This document shows positions 53,605 through 61,579 of a stretch of DNA of 64,000 bases, piece after piece (the stretch's first letter is position 1; every line of letters starts with the position of its first letter). Both the position numbers and the translations under genes were made by a program. This stretch comes from Leptospira venezuelensis (GTDB lineage: Bacteria > Spirochaetota > Leptospiria > Leptospirales > Leptospiraceae). Below the pieces are notes generated by a model. It was not told the origin of the DNA. It saw only the letters and a program-made list of their open reading frames with translations, and did not search any database. The DNA lies in assembly GCF_002150035.1 (NCBI RefSeq), contig NZ_NETS01000008.1, positions 248,001 to 312,000 on the forward strand, written 5' to 3'.

Positions 53605-54734
53605 TCCGGATGTCATCCCTAATGGAAAACCTCCACGAAAGAGCGGAGGAACTCCAAGCAATTCTAGACGGAATCACAGAGCCCTTAGTTTTAATAGACT
53701 CGGGCTTCAGGGTCCGTCGTGTAAACAAGGCCACTCTTGAATTTTCGAGTGAGCCCGACTTCCCTTCTATCCTCGGCAGAAAATGTTACGAAATTCTCTA
53801 CAACCGTTCTGCAGTCTGTCCTTACTGTCCGATGAAGGATCATCATGAAAACGAACCTGACTTTGACGCACAATTCGAAGGTAAGGGAGAAGTTGGACGC
53901 GAAATTTTTCACGTAGCCAATGACCAAAAGGAAACATTATACTTAGATTTTTTCCCAATTCGTAAGGACGGGAGTATTGTCTCCATAGTGGAGAAAATCA
54001 GCAATATCACTCGTATCAAAGAAAAAGAAGAAGAAAACCTTAGAATACGTAACCTTGCTTCTCTTGGTATTTTTATCTCTGGTGTTGCTCATGAGTTGAA
54101 TAACCCACTCACAGGTATGAGTCTTACTCTGCAAAACTTGATGAATAATTTATCCAGCATGGATCCGGCTTTTTTCCGTAAAAGATTGGAGATGATCAAA
54201 GAAGATCTTACACGCGCTGCAATGATCGTTTTAGATGTGATCAGTTTTGCTAAACCGGATAAGTTAGTTACTACTACCGCAGATATTCATGAAACCATAA
54301 TGAAAGCAAAGGATTCTGTGACTTGGGTTTATCCTGTTCTTTCTAAAAATACTGAATGGGAAATTTTAAGCGAACCTGGTATGACCTTCCAATTCAATCC
54401 GGTCAAGATGGAGAGATTGTTCATCAATCTATTCAAAAACTCTCTACAAGCTTACGATTATGGAGAAGGTAAGATCAAAGTAGAAGTCAGACGTACTCGT
54501 AATATGATGCATATTTTTGTGGAGGACACGGCCGGAGGAATTCCAGAAGATATGCTGGATAAAATTTTCTCCCCGTTCTTCTCTAAAAACAAGTCAGGGA
54601 TCGGGACTGGTCTCGGACTTTCTATCTGCCACTCAATCGTAAGAGAACATTCCGGAGAATTAACTGTTCGCTCTTATGATAGAAGGACCAGATTTAAAAT
54701 TTCTCTTCCATTAGTACAGCCCAAAGGAAACTAA
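53601..54734 (+). CDS. PAS-domain sensor histidine kinase
   Basis: A 377-residue soluble kinase. Residues about 15-140 are a PAS domain with GRKCYEILYNRSAVCPYCPM, the paired cysteines (73 and 76) common in this PAS group. His164 in GVAHELNNPLTGM is the phospho-acceptor. The ATPase core shows NLFKNSLQAYDYGEG (N box), VEDTAGGIPEDM (G1), FSPFFSKNKSGIGTGLGLSI (F and G2). No membrane span, so it senses a cytoplasmic signal. It begins with TTG overlapping the previous stop (TTGA), though ATGs at 53610 and 53622 are alternatives. The receiver gene follows after one base. Confidence 0.9.
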   Translation: MIRMSSLMENLHERAEELQAILDGITEPLVLIDSGFRVRRVNKATLEFSSEPDFPSILGRKCYEILYNRSAVCPYCPMKDHHENEPDFDAQFEGKGEVGREIFHVANDQKETLYLDFFPIRKDGSIVSIVEKISNITRIKEKEEENLRIRNLASLGIFISGVAHELNNPLTGMSLTLQNLMNNLSSMDPAFFRKRLEMIKEDLTRAAMIVLDVISFAKPDKLVTTTADIHETIMKAKDSVTWVYPVLSKNTEWEILSEPGMTFQFNPVKMERLFINLFKNSLQAYDYGEGKIKVEVRRTRNMMHIFVEDTAGGIPEDMLDKIFSPFFSKNKSGIGTGLGLSICHSIVREHSGELTVRSYDRRTRFKISLPLVQPKGN

Positions 54735-54735
54735 A

Positions 54736-55731
54736 TTGTCCAAACATCGTATCTTAGTAGTAGAAGATATACATTCCATCCGGGAAGCGGTTAAAGATAT
54801 CCTGGTCCGAGATTACGAAGTTTTCGATGCGGAAAATTACGATGAGGCAGTCAAAATTCTTTCTAATGAACATATTGATCTGGTCATCACTGATATTCGT
54901 ATGCCAGGAAAGTCAGGATTAGATCTGATCAAGACAATCCAAAAGGAATATCCTTCTGTCCAATATTCCTTGATGACCGCTTATAATATTAATGATTATA
55001 TCAATTTCGCTTATCAACACGATATTTGGAATATCATTCCTAAATATTCCTTCTTGGACATTAATCTGATCACTGTGATGGTCAAAAAACTTTTGCAGAA
55101 AGATATCTTCGGAGTAGAAAAGTATTTCGGCCCGGATTTTAAGATTATAGAAGGAAACATAGATGAAGATTTTTTAGTTCCGCCGGAAAACGGGATCGTA
55201 TTCCGTAAGATCAGTTCCGACAAGGACCGCAATTATATCTGTAATCGTGTTGGTAAATTCCTGATCGAAAAAGGCGCCCCTAATGCAGTCCAGCAAATCC
55301 TAGAAGAACTGACTTCTAATGCGATGATCCGCGCACCAAGAGACTCTAAGGGGAATTCCAAATACCAATATGAGCTCCCTTCGCGAGATCTTTTGGTTCC
55401 ATTGGAGCATATACAACTCGCAGAAACGGATTATTTCGAAATAGGTTATGGAATCGCGGAGAATTCTTATATTGTAGTAGTCCGAGATCATTTCGGTTCT
55501 TTGAATAAAAAGGAAATTTTAAAACGTTTGGACAGACATATCACTGTGGACAGCCCTAGTGGTTTGCCTGCGGGTCTTGCGGATTCGCATGGTCGTGGTT
55601 TGTATATTTGTAGAGAGATCTCGGATCAGTTGATCTTTAATATTGAGAAGGACACACGGACTGAGATCATCGCACTATTGGATAAACAAACGAATAAAGG
55701 TTATAAATCTTTATCCATTTACGAAGTTTGA
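54736..55731 (+). CDS. Response regulator with HATPase output domain
   Basis: A 331-residue protein. Residues 4-118 form a receiver: VVEDIHSIREAV, phospho-acceptor Asp53 in LVITDIRMPGKSG, Thr in LMTAYN, and Lys in IIPKYSF. Residues about 185-320 resemble an RsbW-type ATPase: QQILEELTSNAMIRAPRD (N box), VVVRDHFGSLNKKEIL, and SHGRGLYICREISDQLIFNI (G box). So the output is probably an ATPase or kinase acting on a STAS or sigma-related partner, not DNA binding. Start is TTG immediately after the kinase gene. It is the cognate partner of that kinase by position. Confidence 0.85.
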   Translation: MSKHRILVVEDIHSIREAVKDILVRDYEVFDAENYDEAVKILSNEHIDLVITDIRMPGKSGLDLIKTIQKEYPSVQYSLMTAYNINDYINFAYQHDIWNIIPKYSFLDINLITVMVKKLLQKDIFGVEKYFGPDFKIIEGNIDEDFLVPPENGIVFRKISSDKDRNYICNRVGKFLIEKGAPNAVQQILEELTSNAMIRAPRDSKGNSKYQYELPSRDLLVPLEHIQLAETDYFEIGYGIAENSYIVVVRDHFGSLNKKEILKRLDRHITVDSPSGLPAGLADSHGRGLYICREISDQLIFNIEKDTRTEIIALLDKQTNKGYKSLSIYEV

Positions 55732-55970
55732 GGCGCAGAGGAAGAAGAGTCGCTGAGATTTTCTCACACAGAGCCGCTGAGACGTGGAGTTTTTCAAGCA
55801 GTAAGGTTTTTCTATAAAGTAATTCATTTTTTCAGTTTCTAACAATGTTGTAGGAACCTCCTACAGAAACGTTATAAACACAGATTCATAATTGTAAACG
55901 ATGTTGGAATTCCTACAAACTCAACTCTCTGCGACTTGGCGCCTCTGCGTGCCAATAACGCTGCGTCTCT
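55732..55970. repeat. Dispersed inverted-repeat element, copy D, with GTAGGA palindromes
   Basis: Between convergent genes. The left arms (55732-55790, with GGCGCAGAG, ACACAGAGCCGCTGAGACG) face the right arms (55925-55969, CTCTCTGCGACTTGGCGCCT and CTGCGTCTCT). Between them lie TGTAGGA-ACC-TCCTACA (55849-55865) and a relative, GTTGGAATTCCTACAAAC (55903-55920). It is the fullest copy in the window. Confidence 0.7.
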
Positions 55971-55975
55971 AAAAC

Positions 55976-57064
55976 CTATCTCACCAATTCTCGATAAAGA
56001 ACGATATCGGATCCGCCTTCCAAGAAAGCTTCTCCTTTGCGACCAGACGAATAAAAGCGAAATGGTTTTTCTCCGGAGCGGATCTTTTCTTCTTTAAGAA
56101 TGTAACCTTCTTCATCTAAGAAGAATAAATTTCCTTCCCATTCTCCTGCAAACCATGATCCGGAATGAAATACTGTTTGGTAAACTGACTGTGCCTTGTT
56201 TCGATTTTTTTCGAAGAGTACTTTTCCTGATTTAGAATATAAGGTCAATTTATCGGAGAAACCTACAAGCACTCCGCCTTTATCTGAAACAGCAAGATTT
56301 ACTTTATATGGGATCACTCTACCAAGATTCCACTCTTCTGATTCGGATCCATCTCTATCATATACTCGGATAAAGTCTCGATTGTTTTTTAGAAAATGAA
56401 CTGCGATCTTCTGCCCATTTGCCGAAACAGAAAGGCTTTTTGCAAATACAGGTTCCTTCTCCCCTAATATAGCTTCGAAAAGTTTTTCTCCTTTACCATC
56501 TAAAAGGAATAATTCCCCACCTGAAAACAGGACTGCAGTTTCTCCATTAGAAATTCCTTTAGGAGCAAATGAGATGTCCGTTAAAAATCTTCCGTCTAAT
56601 TTTTTCGCACCCAAAGAATTACCGTTAATATCAGAAACTAAAACTTGGTTATTATCTCCGGATAAAAACAATACAAGATTTCCATCTGGATGAATACGAG
56701 GATAACTTTTGTAATCTTTGGTCCAAAGAAGTTCTCCTGCTTCTGAAAAAAATTCTACAGAACTTCCTATTTTTTTATAAGCTAAATATCCTTTGGCTCT
56801 TAGCGGATATTCTATTCTGAGAGAATCGTCTGTTGGAATAGATTCTCCCCAAGGAATTCGAATATAAGAAGTTTTAGTTTTATATCCGTTGATAATTCTT
56901 TCCGGATCAAAATCACTACGAGGATCTGGAAAACTTGCTAACTTTGATTCTTTATTCCAATACCAAGTTTTTTGTACGGTTCTTGCCGACTCATATGGAT
57001 TTCCTAAAAAATAATAAAATCCTAAAAAGAATACTAAACTTAGGGCCAGAATCCTGGAGATCAT
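55976..57064 (-). CDS. Hypothetical protein, beta-propeller-like, membrane-anchored or secreted
   Basis: A 362-residue protein with an N-terminal hydrophobic segment (ILALSLVFFLGFYYFLG). The rest has repeated beta units of the form SGKVLFEKN, DGKGEKLFEAI, DINGNSLGAKK and SEAGELLWTKD. These look like PQQ/WD-type propeller blades with aspartate turns (YDRDGSESEEW). No catalytic motif. It starts within the last codons of cinA (4-base overlap), so it is expressed with argS and cinA. Function unknown. Confidence 0.7.
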   Translation of the reverse strand: MISRILALSLVFFLGFYYFLGNPYESARTVQKTWYWNKESKLASFPDPRSDFDPERIINGYKTKTSYIRIPWGESIPTDDSLRIEYPLRAKGYLAYKKIGSSVEFFSEAGELLWTKDYKSYPRIHPDGNLVLFLSGDNNQVLVSDINGNSLGAKKLDGRFLTDISFAPKGISNGETAVLFSGGELFLLDGKGEKLFEAILGEKEPVFAKSLSVSANGQKIAVHFLKNNRDFIRVYDRDGSESEEWNLGRVIPYKVNLAVSDKGGVLVGFSDKLTLYSKSGKVLFEKNRNKAQSVYQTVFHSGSWFAGEWEGNLFFLDEEGYILKEEKIRSGEKPFRFYSSGRKGEAFLEGGSDIVLYRELVR

Positions 57065-58317
57065 ACAAGTTTCCTCAATCGATTGTACATTAGATAAAGA
57101 GAAGTAGCAGCCACCACTTCTCTAAAAAGCTCCCTCTTAAAAGGTAGAAAGAGTTCCTTCACTTCTGTTTTTTCGCCCTTGATATGGGTTCCTATAAATA
57201 CTGTTCCAACTTTTTTTGTAGGAGTTCCACCACCAGGACCGGCAATCCCAGTAATACTAATTGAAAGATCCGTTCCAAGTAACCTTGCTCCATTATCTGC
57301 CATTTCTATCGCTGTTTCTTCACTCACTGCACCGTGAGCTTCGAGGGTTTCTTTTTTAACCCCAACTACATTTTCCTTGATCAGATTAGAATAGCTGACC
57401 ACGGAACCTAAGAAATAATCCGAAGAGCCAGCACGATCCGTAAGTATTTTAGCAGCAAGTCCGCCCGTGCAACTTTCTATCGTTCCGATAGTGAGCTTTC
57501 TTTCTGATAGAAGTTTAGGAAATTCTTCGAATAAGTCCCCTGTACAAAGTCCGCGATATTTCTCTTTGGTCCTTTGGATCAGTTCTTCCACTAAACTTTT
57601 GTTTTCGGATTGATAGGTGACCCGGATAAATCCTTTTTTCGCGGCTACACCCCAGACAGCTTTTCCACTTTTCAAAGGTTCGATATCTATTATAAATTCC
57701 TGTTGGAATAAAGACTCGCTCATACCCCAGATAAACAGAAAATCTGAGTATAGTTCTCCAGAATGGAATTGTTTTTGGATAAGTGGAACCAATTCCTCTT
57801 TAAACATTGTCACCATCTCAGAAGGAACTCCAGGCATACACGCCAAGTAAGCTCCTGGTTGGAGTTCCGACCAAAACCCCGGAGCAATTCCTACAGAGTT
57901 ATTCAAAACGGTTGAATTAGATGGAATAGAAACCTGTCTTAATGCAGTGGTTAGAGCCTCTTGGAATCCTTTTCCTCGGAGTCTGTACAACGTTTGTAGC
58001 CTATCATGTGCCTTTTCATTTAAGACAGGTTGAGAAGAAGTAAGATCGCATACTACTTCTAATGTATAATCATCTTCAGTAGGTCCGAGACCACCGGTCA
58101 TCACAAGAAGAACTGGATTTTCTTTAGACGCTCCAGAAGCTAAATTTTTTAGTTCATCGGTGATCAGCTTAGGATCATCTGGCAATACTAGGAACTTTTC
58201 AGTAGAATATCCTAATCCAAAAAGTTCATTTGCTATCCATGAAGAATTTGTGTCTTGGCTTCTTCCCGCTGTAAGCTCTGAACCTGTGGAAATGACTGTG
58301 ACTCTAGGAGGATTCAA
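57061..58317 (-). CDS. cinA: CinA family nicotinamide-nucleotide amidohydrolase
   Basis: About 418 residues in two domains. The N-terminal molybdopterin-binding-like domain starts VTVISTGSELTAGRSQDTNS and contains LLVMTGGLGPTEDDYT. The C-terminal deamidase domain (about 265-415) has ESCTGGLAAKILTDRAGSSD, FLGSVVSYSNLIKENVVGV and SITGIAGPGGGTPTKKVGTV. The family recycles NMN and ADP-ribose by-products. I chose a TTG start at 58317, inside the argS stop (TTGA), with GGAGAAAGAAGA upstream. A longer frame to 58398 would start inside argS with cysteine-rich non-family sequence. Confidence 0.9.
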   Translation of the reverse strand: MNPPRVTVISTGSELTAGRSQDTNSSWIANELFGLGYSTEKFLVLPDDPKLITDELKNLASGASKENPVLLVMTGGLGPTEDDYTLEVVCDLTSSQPVLNEKAHDRLQTLYRLRGKGFQEALTTALRQVSIPSNSTVLNNSVGIAPGFWSELQPGAYLACMPGVPSEMVTMFKEELVPLIQKQFHSGELYSDFLFIWGMSESLFQQEFIIDIEPLKSGKAVWGVAAKKGFIRVTYQSENKSLVEELIQRTKEKYRGLCTGDLFEEFPKLLSERKLTIGTIESCTGGLAAKILTDRAGSSDYFLGSVVSYSNLIKENVVGVKKETLEAHGAVSEETAIEMADNGARLLGTDLSISITGIAGPGGGTPTKKVGTVFIGTHIKGEKTEVKELFLPFKRELFREVVAATSLYLMYNRLRKLV

Positions 58318-60080
58318 TCTTCTTTCTCCAGTCTCTCCGGAGCAGAAACTCCAAGTAGAGCTAAACCTTCTGCAAGTACGACACGGACAGATTGGCAAAT
58401 TCTTGCGAGTCCCAATCTTGTAGACTCATCTGCATCTTTTAGTCTATTATTCTTTGTTATATAGAATTGAGTGAATGCTCTTGCAAGATTTTGCAGATAA
58501 TTTGCGATCCTATGCGGCTCTAAGGTTGCAGCAGCATCTAACACTTCTTCCGGGAAACGAGAGATCCAGAAAAGAAGTCTTTTTCTCTCTTCGGTCATTT
58601 CAAGATTTTCTAATGCGTTTGCATCCGAGTTCGTCCCTACTTCTCTAAAGATAGAACAAACCCTCGCATGAGCATATTGTAAATAGAATACAGGGTTCTT
58701 ATCAGACTCATCTTTTGCAAGATCGAGGTCAAAGTCCAGAGGAGAATCCAAAGACCTCATCGTGAAGAAATAACGAGCCACGTCCTTTGCATGTTTCCCT
58801 AAATAGCCCAGAAGATCTTCCATTGTCTGGAATTCTCCTGCACGTTTACTCATCTTCATCTTCTGCCCAGCCATAAGAAGGTTGACCTGTTGAGCGATAA
58901 TCACTTGGAAATTTTCTTTAGGATAACCTAATGCTTGAACTGCACCTGCAAGTCTTGCTATATATCCGTGATGATCAGGACCCCAGATATCAATGATCTT
59001 CTCATATCCTCTGGAAATTTTGTCATTATGATATGCTATGTCCGCGAGAAGGTATGTAGGACGTCCGTCGTCCCTTACCACCACGCGATTTTTATCGTCT
59101 CCATAGCCTTCTGATTTAAAGACCTGCTTTCCTTCTTCCTCAAATACTTTGCCGGATTTTTTTAGGCTCTCAAGAACTCCCAAAACTTTCCCAGACTCAT
59201 GGAGTGTAGTTTCAGAAAAAAATCTATCGAAACCTACCCCGAATAGATCTAGATCTTTTTTCTGCCAGATCAAGTTAGATTCGACTGTCCAACGGGAACA
59301 TTTTTCTGCGAGCGCTGAATATTCCTTTTTATCTATGTGAGCCTTAATCTCTTTTTCAGTATTCGGATTTTCTAATAATTGTTTTGCGATGATATTAAGG
59401 TAATCCCCTCTATAACCTTCTGCAGGGATCACATTATTAGAAAGTAGCTCCTCAATGGTTCTTCCGTCTTCTGCATTCTCTTGGATAGAAGAAGGTTCTC
59501 CCAGAGCTTCTCTAATACGCACCATAGTGGACACACCTAGTAAAAACACCTGGTTTCCATAATCGTTTACATAAAATTCTTTATCTACTGAGTGACCGAC
59601 TGCCTTAAGAAGATTTGCAAATGCTTCGCCAGTTGCAGCAGCTCTTGCGGAAACAATATTTAATGGTCCTGTAGGATTCGCGCTTACGAATTCTAAATTT
59701 ACTTTTTTAGGATTTTCTAATTTAGGAAAAATGTCTTTTTTCTGGATCGTATTTTCTAAGAAACGGATCAAGAAAGATGGAGAGATCCTGAAGTTCACAA
59801 AACCTGGAGGAGTAAAATCTACTTTCTCGAATAGATCAGACTTTGCTTGCAGATAACCTACAAGAAGAGCGGCAGAGTCTAAAGGTTTTTTGCCAAGCAG
59901 TTTTGAATTTTCCAGAGCGAAAGAAGTGGAATAATCTCCAAAGGATTCTTCTCTGGAATATTCTATCCGGATCCTGAGGTCCCCAAAAGAAACGTTAGGC
60001 GCTTCTTTTTCACAATAAAGTTTTACTCCTTCCTTTAAAGCTTCTAAAACTAGTTGTTTAAGAGTTTCCGTTTCTTTCAT
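58314..60080 (-). CDS. argS: Arginyl-tRNA synthetase
   Basis: A 588-residue ArgRS. N-terminal tRNA-recognition (Add-1) domain, then the catalytic domain with EFVSANPTGPLNIVSARAAA (130-149) and the KMSKR loop (KMKMSKRAGEFQTM near 410), then the DALR anticodon domain ending NNRLKDADE and SVRVVLAEGLALLGV. The HIGH signature, normally HxGH or HxGN after GPL, is replaced by NIVS (141-144). The rest of the enzyme is well preserved. It lies 18 bases downstream of a small membrane gene and overlaps cinA. Confidence 0.95.
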   Translation of the reverse strand: MKETETLKQLVLEALKEGVKLYCEKEAPNVSFGDLRIRIEYSREESFGDYSTSFALENSKLLGKKPLDSAALLVGYLQAKSDLFEKVDFTPPGFVNFRISPSFLIRFLENTIQKKDIFPKLENPKKVNLEFVSANPTGPLNIVSARAAATGEAFANLLKAVGHSVDKEFYVNDYGNQVFLLGVSTMVRIREALGEPSSIQENAEDGRTIEELLSNNVIPAEGYRGDYLNIIAKQLLENPNTEKEIKAHIDKKEYSALAEKCSRWTVESNLIWQKKDLDLFGVGFDRFFSETTLHESGKVLGVLESLKKSGKVFEEEGKQVFKSEGYGDDKNRVVVRDDGRPTYLLADIAYHNDKISRGYEKIIDIWGPDHHGYIARLAGAVQALGYPKENFQVIIAQQVNLLMAGQKMKMSKRAGEFQTMEDLLGYLGKHAKDVARYFFTMRSLDSPLDFDLDLAKDESDKNPVFYLQYAHARVCSIFREVGTNSDANALENLEMTEERKRLLFWISRFPEEVLDAAATLEPHRIANYLQNLARAFTQFYITKNNRLKDADESTRLGLARICQSVRVVLAEGLALLGVSAPERLEKED

Positions 60081-60098
60081 TCTATCTTTTGTAATGTC

Positions 60099-60356
60099 CT
60101 ATTTTTTAGGGGAATTATCATCCCAATCCGGAAACAACCTTTTGCTTCCGATCAGTTTCCAGCTTTTATCCAGGGCCCCGAGAACCAGATTTTTCTCCCT
60201 GAAGATACATTCAAGATATTGGCAATTTCTACCGGCCTCGGCCATTACTGGACGAGGTGGGACATCCTTCTTCCCCCATCTTTCCTGAAGAATGATGAGA
60301 AAAATTAGCCCGACGGTATAGATGAGTAAAAATGCCGTTTTAAAAAGTTTGTCCAA
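60099..60356 (-). CDS. Small single-span membrane protein between recO and argS
   Basis: About 85 residues. The start is a TTG at 60356 with GGGGGAAAATC upstream, overlapping the recO end by 17 bases. A membrane span (FLLIYTVGLIFLIILQERWG) is followed by a cytoplasmic or periplasmic tail with two cysteines (NCQYLECIF). No family recognised. Position in a tight operon and a good ribosome site support it; a longer frame opening at 60410 is unlikely. Confidence 0.5.
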   Translation of the reverse strand: MDKLFKTAFLLIYTVGLIFLIILQERWGKKDVPPRPVMAEAGRNCQYLECIFREKNLVLGALDKSWKLIGSKRLFPDWDDNSPKK

Positions 60357-61122
60357 GATTTTCCCCCAAGGAATCGTACAACATAGCTTCAGATTTAAGT
60401 CTTCTTCCAAGAAGAGGTTTTAAGGCTCGGTTGCTTAAGCTATCCGCCTCCTTCAGGAGTTCAAGGGAAATCTTTTTGTCTTTCAAGTCTCTGTATCTCA
60501 ATGCCAGACAATCTTGGACGAATAATGCAAGCCCATACTTGTCCGGTTTAGGATTTCCACAATCTCCACAGACTATCTCAAAATGGGTTTCGTCCAAACT
60601 ACAAGACTGGATCTCCGAGAGATTTTTTCCACAGCTTGCGCATTCCATCTCCTTCGCTAAGAAGCCGCCCACATATAATAATTTCAGTTTGAAAAAAGGC
60701 AAGAATACAGGTTTATAACCATCCTCATCCAGTTCCTTTAAAGCCCCGAGAAGAAGTTTATATTCCATTGGATGAGAACCTCCTTCCGTTAAGAAGGAAG
60801 AAACAAGTTCCACCAGATAAGAAACCAAAACGGTGCCTGAATATCCTGTCTTTGCCTTATCGAATCTTCTGATTAGCCCAATCTCTTTTACGTTAAACGT
60901 CTCTCGACCTTGCGTGAAATAATAATCTAATACAGTAAGAGATCCAGGTTCTACCGCAGCGATAGGTCTTGTTTTACTTTTTTTGATCCCTTTGACTCGG
61001 AAACTTCCCACTTCTCCTTCTTCTGGCAGAAGGCGAAGGAATGCATCTCCTTCCGGAAGGATGCGACTTTCCATCACGATTCCTGTAGTCTTTTTTAAGG
61101 CCCCAGGATTAGATCCAGGCAT
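60340..61122 (-). CDS. recO: DNA repair protein RecO
   Basis: A 260-residue RecO, which loads RecA with RecF/RecR and anneals single strands. An N-terminal OB-fold (GIVMESRILPEGDAFLRLL, then EVGSFRVKGIKKSKTR) is followed by a helical domain. The zinc-binding CASC and CGDC pairs (near 163 and 186) are present. The start overlaps ybeY by 28 bases; an internal ATG at codon 17 (MESRIL) is possible but would lose the first strand. Confidence 0.93.
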   Translation of the reverse strand: MPGSNPGALKKTTGIVMESRILPEGDAFLRLLPEEGEVGSFRVKGIKKSKTRPIAAVEPGSLTVLDYYFTQGRETFNVKEIGLIRRFDKAKTGYSGTVLVSYLVELVSSFLTEGGSHPMEYKLLLGALKELDEDGYKPVFLPFFKLKLLYVGGFLAKEMECASCGKNLSEIQSCSLDETHFEIVCGDCGNPKPDKYGLALFVQDCLALRYRDLKDKKISLELLKEADSLSNRALKPLLGRRLKSEAMLYDSLGENLGQTF

Positions 61123-61577
61123 AGATCCTCCTTTTCCTTCATTAGAGCCTCGTCTTCTTCTCCCCGTTCATGATCATAGCCGATTAAATGTAAAAAACCG
61201 TGAACGAATAATCTGAAAAATTCATCCTCTTCACTATGACCTATGTTCTTTGCTTGAGCCATGCATGTGTCCCAAGAAATCACTATCTCTCCTAAACTCA
61301 AGATTGGCCCGAAATTTTCTTTTTTGTTCGGGGGAAGTTCCCAAGGAGTTAGATCAAAACTTAAAGGAAAGGAAAGAACATCAGTTGCATAGTTTTTCCC
61401 TCTGCGAACCCGATTCAATTCCTGAATCGATTCATCATCGGTCAGAACCAAAGAGATATGTGTAGTAATATTAGGAAAAGAGAATGCACTTAAAATTTCC
61501 CAACGAGACTCAAGAGCAGATTCAGATAACCAAGAAGGAAGAGAATTCGGATCGAAATCCGAAGAAAATTCGAACAA
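61095..61577 (-). CDS. ybeY: Endoribonuclease YbeY
   Basis: A 160-residue rRNA-maturation RNase. The zinc motif HGFLHLIGYDHE near 129-140 gives the three histidines, and ATDVLSFPL near 62 is the second signature. GEIVISWDTCMAQAK also fits the family. It lies 2 bases after the 7TM-HD gene and overlaps recO. This neighbourhood (7TM-HD protein, ybeY) is conserved in many bacteria. Confidence 0.96.
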   Translation of the reverse strand: MFEFSSDFDPNSLPSWLSESALESRWEILSAFSFPNITTHISLVLTDDESIQELNRVRRGKNYATDVLSFPLSFDLTPWELPPNKKENFGPILSLGEIVISWDTCMAQAKNIGHSEEDEFFRLFVHGFLHLIGYDHERGEEDEALMKEKEDLCLDLILGP

Positions 61578-61579
61578 GT

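Noticed and set aside
60054..60308. Plus-strand frames opposite the small membrane gene before argS
   Set aside because: Antisense to the better supported minus-strand operon gene and without ribosome sites.
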